A stretch of DNA of 64,000 bases. It comes from a virus. Below the pieces are notes generated by a model. The model was given only the letters and a program-made list of their open reading frames with translations, was not told the DNA's origin and did not search any database. Below are positions 18,901-28,300 of this stretch, piece by piece. The position numbers and the translations under genes were made by a program. How positions within the stretch are numbered: the first letter of the stretch is position 1; every line of letters starts with the position of its first letter. Location: the IMG/VR virus record IMGVR_UViG_3300008259_000030, positions 1 to 64,000 of that record; one strand, written 5' to 3'.

Positions 18901-21900
18901 TATCACATCGCCTGTGATGGTGCTATTACCAGTTAGATTTAAAGCACCTACGATATTAGTTGTTTGAAGATTTGTAGTACCAAGTACTGTAAACGTATCA
19001 TTAACTTGTAAATTGTTGCTAGGTATAAGGACTTTACCAGTGCCTGCTGCGGATAATTCTAAATCACAATTTGAATCTAATGTTGAAATCTTATTATCTA
19101 CAATTTCAATGTTATCAGCAGTTAGTCTGTTAACAAAAATCTGTCTCCAACGCTCAACAGTTGTTCCTAGGTCGTATGTATCGTTTAATTTAGGAATAAT
19201 GTCGCTGTCAATCCTAGCTTCTATGTTGACAGAATCTGTGGTTTGATCGCCTATGGTAATATTGCCGCCAATCGTTACATTACCTGTTACGTCAAGATCG
19301 CCTGCGATATTAACATTGTTTAAGAAATTAACTTCACCTGTAAATGAATTGATATTCATTACTTGAGTCAGTGTTTCTACAGTATTATTTGATATACGGA
19401 AATCGCCAGTTTCAATTTTAGTAGCGTCGATATATGTTTGATTTACGCCGTCATTGAATAGCAAACTGCCTGTTACTGCTACGTTAGAGTTACTAAAAAT
19501 AACTTCGCCAGTATCTTGATTAATATAAAACTGATCGCCTACACGGAAATCGCCTTTGTGATCAACCGATGTATAATAAATCTTAGCACGATTAGTTTCA
19601 ACTACTTCGTTGGCTTGTATAACTGTGGTAGGGTCATTATTAGAGTCTCCTCCGTTGCCAATGTAGGCTAAGTTTTGTCCAATGAGATACGCAATAACGC
19701 CGTCGCCGTCGCCATATGCTCCATAGTTGCCGTATACGCAGGCAGAGCCAATACTTCTTAATTCAGCACCAAAGTCCGAATAGTCAGCAAAATCTATAGC
19801 AGAAGCAGTTCCGCTTGTAGTTGTATTTCTGATGTCTTGTGTAGTGTTACCGTCATCTAAAATGATAGTTGAATTATTTGTACCATTAAAATGTAATAAC
19901 AATACTGTTGAAGTATCGCTGGTAAAGGCTGCTGTAGGTACAGTTACTGAAGTAGTATATTTGGCTACACCTTTGACTACACGCAGTTCGTCAACATAAC
20001 CAGTTGATGGAGAACTGCCAGTCCAGCTTGCTCCAACTCTCAATGGTCTTTCTGGATAATTGTTAGCATCTGTATAGGTAGTAGGTGTTACGGTTCCGTT
20101 AACAGCAAGTTTAGTTACTCCGCCGACTCTAAACAGTGCGATATGATTAAATGTACCTGCGGTACAGGCCGCACTTGATGTAATTCTATAGGCATTACTA
20201 ACAAACAATCTAATGTTGCCGGCAGCGTTCATTTCAAGGTATACCGCTGTGTCGTTACTAGCTGTTCTACAGTCTAATAATACCTGCTGTATTCCTAGGG
20301 CAGTTGGTCTCCAGAAAAATTCAATAGTAAAATCACCAGTACCGTAACCAAAATCTGGTTGACTAGAATATGTGATAAAATCCCCAGTGCCGTCTAATAC
20401 TAAACTTGCTGTGCCAAATTTTTTCTGTGCTGTGCTTAGTTTAGCGTCACCGCCTAATGATACTGTTTTGCCTATGCGATCTTCTGGAGTCTCCCATCCT
20501 AGACTCTTACCGTCAATATTATAAAAATCCCCGTCTATACTTTCAATAATACCACTAGCAAGTACTGTGGTTCCGTCTGTGTCATAATAACTTATAGTAT
20601 CGCCTACTTGCCAAGTTCCTGTAGTATTTGAAATTTTTATTCGAGTCTTTCCATCGCCAGCAAACCCATCGTTGCTGCTGAATAAACTTATACCTTTGTT
20701 GGCATAATAAGTGAATGAATTTAACCATTCTACTCTAGCACCGTTGGTAGCCGATAGAGCATCTACGCCAGGAGTGATAAATGTTACAGAATGGAATAAC
20801 ATTGATGCTTCTCTAGATGTAGCAGTAGCATACGCACCGTCTACATAAGCACCTTTACCTGCGTCTGCTGATCCAAATCCCAAAGGATCGCCTACGCCAA
20901 CTATAGTACCTTTGGTTAATACTGAAATGTTTCTTACATACGGTGATCTAGTTGTTACTTCAAAATCTGTAGCAAAACGGAAAGCATAACCGTTGTCTGG
21001 AAATACCCTGTTGCCACCATTACAGCTAAATGTTAAGTTGGAAAGGAAAACTCTATCTCCAAGGCTAGCAGTTCCGCCGGTGTGTGTTAGTACCAGGACG
21101 CCTGTAGTATGAGTATAAGTTGCTCCTGTAATGTTTCCGCTGCTGCTGTCAATAAATTCAATAGTTCCGCCGCTAACATAAGCATGAGCGAACGGTGAAG
21201 TTCCTACGTCTACTGTAGTTGTTCCGGGTGCTGCTGAAGTAACTGTAAAATAATTTCCGCCGCTATAAAAATCTGCTACAGTTAAATCTTCTACGGTTGT
21301 TTCTCCGTTCATTAAGAAACAGTCATTGTATTCTGTAGCAGTAGTTGGTACAATTCTTACGGAGCGTATACCTGTGCCTTTTACCGTAACTCCTACAGGA
21401 ACTTCTAACGGAAATGCCTCTTCGTAAACTCCGGGATAAAGATATATGGTTGTTCCGGCAGGGGCTATGCTCAAGGCATATTTTAAAGTTCTTAAAGAAT
21501 CGTTTGGATGTTCGCCTTCATGTGTATCGTTGCCGTTAACTGCTGACACATAAAGCATATTTCCGGGAAGTGCTGAAATATTAACACCGTCAATAATTAA
21601 ATTCTGAGAAGTAATTATATCAGCGTATAAATTTCTAGTCCAAACATCGTACCAGCGTTTGCCGCCTGTAATCGGGTTTGATCCTATATTGTATGCTTCG
21701 TTAGCATCAGGAATTATGTTACTGTTAATTTCTGCGTTGAAAGTAATAGTATCAGTAGTAGCATCTCCTAATACAATATTACCGTCTGCGGTAATTGCTC
21801 CATCAACTTGTAGATCTCCAGCAACCTGTACTCCAGACTTGATGTCTATTATACCAGTACCACTTGGGCGTATTTCTAAATTAGCATTAGATTCATTAGT

Positions 21901-22242
21901 AGCTATGATATTATTAAAAATATCTATTGAATCTATGGAAAACTTACTGGTTCTTAGAGCAGAACCTTCTGGCAGATTAAAAGTTAAATCGCCGTCGTAT
22001 GTTATCGTGTTTGGTGAAAATAAGAAGTCTCCAATTTGTGCCGTAGAGCCTGTGACTTCTAAATTTGTTGTGCGGGTCGTGCCGTTTACTTGAAGTTCGT
22101 GACTAGGAGTAGCAGTCTTTATGCCGATTCGCCTATTGTTAACATCAAGATAAAGTAGGTCGGTCTCAAAGGCCAGATCCACACCTTGGCGTAGAAGGTT
22201 AGCCTTTAAGAGCGGACCGCTAATTCGACCAAGCTGGCTCAT
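15907..22242 (-). CDS. giant beta-helix/repeat tail fibre with a LamG-like insert (2111 aa)
   Basis: The N-terminus LGRISGPLLKANLLRQGVDL is shared with the next fibre gene. Residues about 225-480 resemble a pectin-lyase-type parallel beta-helix (SLRTLKYALSIAP, TIYLYPGVYEEAFPLEVP). Residues about 610-790 look like a LamG/concanavalin-A-type domain (DFTIEFFWRP, NIRLFVSN, GYVDELRVVKGVA, VLLLHFNG), which its paralogue lacks. TSVDHKGDFRVGDQF lies near 890. About 14 degenerate copies of a 'xNxDLELRANGTGxVxV' repeat follow, spaced roughly 60-90 residues, to about 1880. Two RYNTxxxxxExxDGxxW modules close the protein. It is a long trimeric-fibre-like protein, inferred to bind the host surface. Confidence 0.9.
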   Translation of the reverse strand: MSQLGRISGPLLKANLLRQGVDLAFETDLLYLDVNNRRIGIKTATPSHELQVNGTTRTTNLEVTGSTAQIGDFLFSPNTITYDGDLTFNLPEGSALRTSKFSIDSIDIFNNIIATNESNANLEIRPSGTGIIDIKSGVQVAGDLQVDGAITADGNIVLGDATTDTITFNAEINSNIIPDANEAYNIGSNPITGGKRWYDVWTRNLYADIITSQNLIIDGVNISALPGNMLYVSAVNGNDTHEGEHPNDSLRTLKYALSIAPAGTTIYLYPGVYEEAFPLEVPVGVTVKGTGIRSVRIVPTTATEYNDCFLMNGETTVEDLTVADFYSGGNYFTVTSAAPGTTTVDVGTSPFAHAYVSGGTIEFIDSSSGNITGATYTHTTGVLVLTHTGGTASLGDRVFLSNLTFSCNGGNRVFPDNGYAFRFATDFEVTTRSPYVRNISVLTKGTIVGVGDPLGFGSADAGKGAYVDGAYATATSREASMLFHSVTFITPGVDALSATNGARVEWLNSFTYYANKGISLFSSNDGFAGDGKTRIKISNTTGTWQVGDTISYYDTDGTTVLASGIIESIDGDFYNIDGKSLGWETPEDRIGKTVSLGGDAKLSTAQKKFGTASLVLDGTGDFITYSSQPDFGYGTGDFTIEFFWRPTALGIQQVLLDCRTASNDTAVYLEMNAAGNIRLFVSNAYRITSSAACTAGTFNHIALFRVGGVTKLAVNGTVTPTTYTDANNYPERPLRVGASWTGSSPSTGYVDELRVVKGVAKYTTSVTVPTAAFTSDTSTVLLLHFNGTNNSTIILDDGNTTQDIRNTTTSGTASAIDFADYSDFGAELRSIGSACVYGNYGAYGDGDGVIAYLIGQNLAYIGNGGDSNNDPTTVIQANEVVETNRAKIYYTSVDHKGDFRVGDQFYINQDTGEVIFSNSNVAVTGSLLFNDGVNQTYIDATKIETGDFRISNNTVETLTQVMNINSFTGEVNFLNNVNIAGDLDVTGNVTIGGNITIGDQTTDSVNIEARIDSDIIPKLNDTYDLGTTVERWRQIFVNRLTADNIEIVDNKISTLDSNCDLELSAAGTGKVLIPSNNLQVNDTFTVLGTTNLQTTNIVGALNLTGNSTITGDVIQNGDLSVSGSFFAASLDLENIEIVQNNIRTKNSNQDLQLEAAGTGKIYVPSNDVQIDQDLTVDGQITGVNINNTGTVTSTTIRNENIVINSNTITTTLSNSDLELRSNGTGKIYVSASDVQIDEDLEVIGNTNLTVTNITGTLTVNGNIIQVGNYTQTGDLSVTGNISVGNAAQFENVLIDDNFITTTISNSDLELRAAGTGKVIVDGTDLEVTGDLVVVGDISSNTLNVATDITADRYTNGNILIENNVISTTDSNSDLELRANGTGIVSVTSDLYVNQDLTVTGVTTLLGTTDVTGVINHTGDLNQTGTTTHTGDYTLTGNLTVTSYAQFEDIRIDGNQLYTTDSNSNLELFASGSGIISVPSNDVTVGQDLTVNGTLTVENLSLTILQTEIVQTSDVRIQNNFITTTLSNSDLELRANGTGNVVVPDADVLIQNDITVSGITDLQNTDVTGTLTQIGNTNHTGNTTQTGDYTLNGNLDVSGLTEIADIRINGNQISSANGFNLVLDAPGSGIIYVPENDVLIENDLFVNGTLYANNVVGTFGSLQSNEIDTGDIVVRGNRITTTLSNSDLELRANGTGSVVIDNTDLIVNGGLVVTTDVQLNNTQITGTLTHNGVANHTGTVNQTGAYNLTGNMNITGTAQFSNIRVEGNVIRTTTPGSDLTFQATGGGIIIVPFNNVEIAQNLTVSGDITTTDIVASGSVTAPIINLGSITISGNLITTNTSNTNLELRANGTGGIELESVIVNQNQISTLTDTNLIIAPNGTGIVDFQGTQAVRLPRGTEAQRPTGQAGYIRYNTDDNYYEGFDGTNWRRLDGVYDLDENTYITPETTPGANDNVISFYINGLNRATLNATQFSTSNVDIGNINITGNTISTTNTDGNLILAPNGTGSTVIGVFAIRNNTITNTQNDAITSFNQTGTGYFKINGTNGFVLPRGSDIERGVLFETGMMRYNTTDQRVEVYDGVTWVSAAGSSGTGITYSEAEGLAITTALIFG

Positions 22243-22350
22243 TCGCTCTCCTTTTCACCCCGTGTTTCACGGTTAACCACCTTACATTGCGGGTTTACCA
22301 CAGTTTAACCATACAAGGATTGGTCGTCCTTGTAATCAATAGTATTTATC
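22243..22350 (-). promoter_or_regulatory. late promoter and structured leader of the 2111-aa fibre
   Basis: A minus-strand GATAAATA box lies at 22343-22350, about 100 bases upstream of the fibre start, leaving an unusually long leader. The leader can fold: CAAGGA at 22314-22319 pairs with TCCTTG at 22327-22332, and CGTG at 22261-22264 pairs with CACG at 22268-22271. It ends with a strong Shine-Dalgarno, AAAAGGAGAG, before the ATG. Confidence 0.5.
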
Positions 22351-22361
22351 GTTTGGGTAGA

Positions 22362-25300
22362 TTAACCAAGTAGGATGGCGTAGATCTCATTTAGCTCTTG
22401 TATTTCTGCTAAAGTAGCGTTTGTTGATGTACCTGCTAGAGTAGAGTAAGCAATACCGTTAAAAACTTCAGGGGCACTAAGATCGGTATTGAATCGAATA
22501 TCACCAACTTCGGGCATTGCTGGTCGACTATCAGAATCGCCGGTGGGTATTACTAGTGCTGTGGTTGTGTTAAATTTAATGTATCCAGATCCGGTATTTT
22601 GTAAAACCATATTTTCTGTAGGATCTGTATTAGTTAATGTAGTACCGGTAAACAGAATATCACCCATAACAACATTTAGGGTATCTGGTATGAATTTTGA
22701 AATAGTGGTTGAGGTATGTAGATATAGATCAGTCGACGATGCTCTTTGATAAATGCCTTCAGTGTATGATAAAGAACTAGGATAGTCAATGACAAAAGTC
22801 ATTGTTGTAACATCCCAGGCTGTGCCTAGAGTATAGTTTCTTATAAATGTGTTTGATCCGTTGCTTATAATGGCCCAAAATGCTGTTCCGTCATCGTTAA
22901 ACGCTTGTCCTTTAGCATAATATCCTGTAGGAAGTGAGAAAGTATATGTGGTTGGCCCAGTCATGCCAACTATTGTCCAAGCTGTCGCACAGGTGTATAC
23001 CTGAAATGATACTTGACTTACCGCAGTGTTCCGATTTATTTCATAAAATTTTGTTCCGTCAGCATTGAACCAAGGTTGAGATAACGCAATTATTCCGATA
23101 TTTACTTTATTGATATGGCTAGCCGTTGTTATATCCCAAGGGGTTGATAAACTATATTCAAAAACAAAAACATTAAGATTAAGAAATCCACCACCATTGC
23201 CCATAACCCAAAATTTTGTGCCATCGTATTTAAAATAAGGCCCTGTATTGTTTAACGTTCCCATACCGCCAACGGTTATAGCATTTAGATCTTGAATTGA
23301 AAAGGTTGTATGATCTCCAATTGACGAAATATCCCATGGTGTTGATAAGGGATAAGAAACCACATTGCGATTGTTATAAGAAAATGCCACAGTTCCGTCA
23401 GGTTTAAAAAATATTCCTCTTAGAGTTCTTGCGGTAGCCGGAGCACTTAACATTTGTCCGGACGAGTCTATACTGTAGACTATATCCCCATTAATGCCGC
23501 CCGGTGTTAAATTTATGTCACTGTTGCTGATGCTAGAAATAGTGTTACCACTGAATAGCAACGACCCTGTTAATAGTGCTGTAAGATTAACTGTAGAACT
23601 GTTAATACTCATCCTAGAAACATTGTTTACTCTAAAATCTAAAACATCAGTATCTAATGCTCTTACAGAAGTAGCACGATTTCTAGAAAAAATACCCCCG
23701 TAAGTTATAGCACCGTTGTTAGTCCAACCTTCAAATCTAGATACAGAGGTATTAAATCTTAATTCTCCTGTTAGACCGGTTAATTTATTGAGACTGGTCC
23801 CTGTAGGTAATTTAACAGCATCGGTCTTATCAAAGTCTACTATTCTGCCAGTAAACGGAACCACATTCAAATTAGCATTAGTATCTACCGTAGATATGAT
23901 ATTGTTTAAGATACTGGTTTTTTCTAATATAACTCTACCAGTGCCTGACCCTAATAGATGTAAATTACTGTTTGATAGTGTGGTCTCTATAAAATTATCT
24001 TTGATACGGATGTCGTCGTTAAACAATGTATCTGTGAGTATAGTTGTACCCGTAATGTTCCTAGAAAATATATCGCCAGCAACTGACAAATTCTGACTCA
24101 GTAAAGCAGAATCATTTAGCAAGATTTTAGCAGAGCCTTGGGCTCTAAGATCAATATTGCTGTTTGAGGTAGTAGTGGCAATTCTAAAATCAATAAAGTT
24201 ATAATCTTCAAATAGAGCTTGACCGTTGGTTGTTAAATTACCGGTTAGATTATATTCCCCTGCTAGATTATATGCTCCAGTATGTTGTTTTGTTCCGGTT
24301 AATCCAAATATGCCATCAATAGCCGTAGCTGTAAAAGTAGAATTGCCAGTTAAGTTTAATTGTCCTGTAGCAATTTCTAGTGTAGGTTGTACAGTCACTC
24401 TTCCGGTACCGTGTGCAGCTAACTCTAGATCTGTGTTTGAAGTAATTGTTTCTATGTAATTGTTTTGGATTCTGATCTGATCAGTTTCATAGATATCGCT
24501 GGCTACGTCATTAGGGAATGTTATGTTCTGTACAGCTATGTAAGCGTCATTTACAGTGAGATCATTTTCTATAACTACATTAGCATTCGGTATTACAATA
24601 TTGCCGATCCCGCCCGATGCTATTAATTCTAAATCTGAATTTGAACTAGTAGTAGCAACCGTATTTCCAGATATAATTACATCGCCGTTGGTAAACTGAT
24701 CTGCTATCAAATCCCCTGTAATACTCACATCGCCAGTCTGGATAATGTTTCCAGTTTGGTTTAACTGTCCTACTAATACTAGATCTGTTATCTGAGTATT
24801 CAGTAATGTCGATGTTCCAGAAATGGTAAGGTTATTGTCAATTTCAAAATTGTCAGTGATATTAACTTGACCAGTACCGTTAGCACGTAATTCAAGATCA
24901 GCGTTAGATACTGTGGTTGTAATAAAATTTTCTTGTACAAGAATATCATCGACAAAAATTGATAATCCTGTCGCCTGCGTTCTAACAGTTAGATCATCAG
25001 AAATTAACTCGCCTTGTATTTCTAAATTGTTTTCAATTATTAGGTCGTCATTGAATACGACAAGTCTAGCTGGTTGTGCCAATAATTCAATATTTGTGTT
25101 AGATGATAATCTATTTCCTTCTATTCTTAGATTTTGATATTGGCCGGTTCCTGATACTGATAAAAATCCCTGTATTGTAGTAGCACCCGTAATATCAGCA
25201 TTGCCTATTCTTACTAGATCGTTAGTGTGTGTTACCGTAGCTGATATGTTTAAATCTAATAAGTTGCTAGATCCCAAAACTGAAAGATATGTATCAGCAA

Positions 25301-28300
25301 TTAAATCAGTGTCTACTATGTTTAATAATCCAACAGGGTCTAATACTAAATTAGTGTTTAAATTATTAGATTCTATCGCATTACCTGTGACGGTAACACC
25401 GTTTAAAATCATAGCAGACGATGTTACTTGATATGCTATAGATGCTAGATTAGTTGAAATTGTATTTTGTACTGATACATTATTGTCTACAAGAACATTT
25501 TCCTGTAACAAAACTTTTCCCAAACCTGCTGCTTGTAATAATAAATCATTATTAGCTAGTGTGGTTGATATTACGTTGCCTTGAATAGAGATATCTTCAA
25601 ATTCTATGTAATTAACATTTAAATTATTAGATATAGCAAGATTGCCAGTAATTGCAGCGTTGCCGGATAATATGATCTCGCTAGTGCTGTTTATAGAATC
25701 AACTGTAATTGATTTTAAATTTGTTGTTCCGTTTACGGTTAAATCTTGATCTATTAGTAGACTATCAGTTTTTACTTTTCCTGTGCCGTCGGCATTTACT
25801 ATTAAATCTTGTGCGGGTGTTTCTATTACGTTTCCGTATATTTTAACTCCCGCATCAAAAATATCTGATGTTATCTGAGAGAGTTGTACGTTAGACGAAT
25901 TAATATTGTTGTATATTAAATTTTGATCTATTTGTACATCGTTAATAGGCACATAGATATTTCCAGTGCCGTTAGCACGTAATTCAAGATCTGAATTTGA
26001 TTGTGCTGTAGATATTACATTACTATCAACAGATATGTCGCCAAAACTTAAACTAGGAACTGATAATGCGAGGTTGTTAGATAACTGATAATCGCCACTC
26101 ACTGTTGTATTGCCTGTGAGTATTTGATTTCCAGTTTGTGTAAATGCTCCTAAGATATTTGTATCTTTGAGATTTAAAATATTAACAGCATCAAACCCTG
26201 TCTCTACTTGTAATGCGTCAAAGATAACTTTTCCTGTGCCTGCGGCATATAATTCTAAATCACTGTTACTAGATTTAGTATAAATTTTATTGTCGTCAAA
26301 TACAATCTCACCAAAATCGGCTTTACCTAACCAGATAGAATTCCAAGTTAGTACTGACGAGCCTAATGAAGAAACATTAGGATATTTAGGAATAATATCA
26401 CTATCAACCTCGCTGGCAAATGTTACAGTATCTATAGCACCAGCATTACCAATGTTGATAGTACCATCTATGCTAAGATTTCCTGTTAGATCTAGGTTAC
26501 CTGCGATATTACTAGTTTGTAGTGTTTGCGGAGCTACCGCAGATTTAATGTTTAAGTCGCCTGTAGCAGTTGATAATAAATTACCCTGAAATATAACGTC
26601 ACCGGTTTCAATTTTTTCAGCATTTAAAATTGTTATATCGGTGCCATCTGAGAAAATAATTTCATTAATACCGCTGACACTTTGTCCAATACCATTAAAT
26701 GTTACAAGTCCGGTTTCTTGGTCTACAAAAAATGCTTCGCCTACACGGAAATTGCCATTATGGTCATCACTTTGCCAGTATATTCTAGCATTGTTTAGGG
26801 TAACAGTTTCATTGACTTGTATAACTGTAGTAGGATCATTTGTGACATTAGTACCTGTGCCAATGTAGGCAAAGTTATGATTAATCAGATACATCAATAC
26901 ACTGTCGCCGTCGCCCTCGGCACCAACGTTGCCATACACATTAGCAGAGCCAATACTCCTTAATTCTGCTCCATAGATTGTAGTAGATCCGTCTGAGCTT
27001 AATCTTCCTAGACTACCGTTAGTAGCATACAGACCTTTACTGGCAAAATATGTAAATGAATTTAACCACTCGACTCTAACACCGTTAGTCATGTATAGTC
27101 CAACAGAGTTAGGAACTATAAATGTCACAGAATGGAATAACATGCTGGCTGTTATTGACTGCGGCACTACAGCACTACCATCAACTAAAGCACCTCTACC
27201 AGCGGGTGCTGCGGCAGATCCTGTAGGAGATGAAAATATCGGAATACCAACACCGCCAACTAGTGATGTAGTTACATAAATTCTCCACTGATTAGTATTA
27301 ATTGGGTCTTCAATTATATAATCAACAATGTATATTGTGCCTGCTACATTAATAGTCCACCCTGCTTCTACAGTAGTTTCAAAGTTAGCCGGTAAATTAG
27401 TTTTGAAATATGCTACCCATTTTTCACCAACTGAACTTCCTGAGGTATCCCAAATATCGTTTGTAATGATCTGTGTTGTTCCAACATCTGGATAGAAGCT
27501 AATAGGTTTAAGCTGACCGGCTGGATTAAAAGTTGTATCAACGGTCATTCTCCACTCTGTTGGAGATAAAGGTTCGGTGGCAATTGATATAACTGTGTAG
27601 AATAGAGGAGGATTAGGATACCTATCAATAACTGCGGTTTGACCTACTAGCGAATCTACAAGAGCTTGGCTGTAAAATGTTTTAGATAAAGTTACACTAT
27701 CACTAGTCAATGACACGCCAGTGGGTGCTGGGCCAACTGTGATATTAGTAGGTGTTAATGTTCCGGTAACTTCTTGTGTTATAACAGTTACGTTTTGTAC
27801 ATATGGCGATCTTTCAGAAGCATCATATCCATCAGCAAATCTAAAACCGTACCCTTCGTTGGTTGTTTCGTTATAAAAGAAATCTCTTACTGTGAGATTT
27901 GAAACAGTTGATCCAGCATTAAGTAAAAAACAATCTTTAAACTCACTGCTAGAGTCTGGTTCAACAATTACAGTTCTAATGTCTGTACCGTTGACTGTAA
28001 CACCGGCTGGCACTTCTAACGGAAATGTTTCTTGATATACTCCTGGATAGATAGTAACCGTGTCACCGTTGGTGGCAAAACTTAAAGCATGTTTGATAGT
28101 TCTAAATCCGCCGAGCTGATGAGTACCGTCATTCCATATACCACTGTCTTCACCTAATGTACTAACGTAATATGAATTTCCCGGTCTAAGAGCTACGTTA
28201 GGATTAATATTGCTCTTTAATGTTAACCCGTCATTTCCTTCTATGTTTCCCGCAATCGTAGCATTTCCGTCAAGTAATACTATACCTGTACCGTGAGGCG

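Noticed and set aside
16600-19110. Regularly spaced repeats that could be mistaken for a CRISPR-like array.
   Set aside because: They are in one continuous reading frame, vary in length and sequence, and code for the DLELRANGTG fibre repeat.
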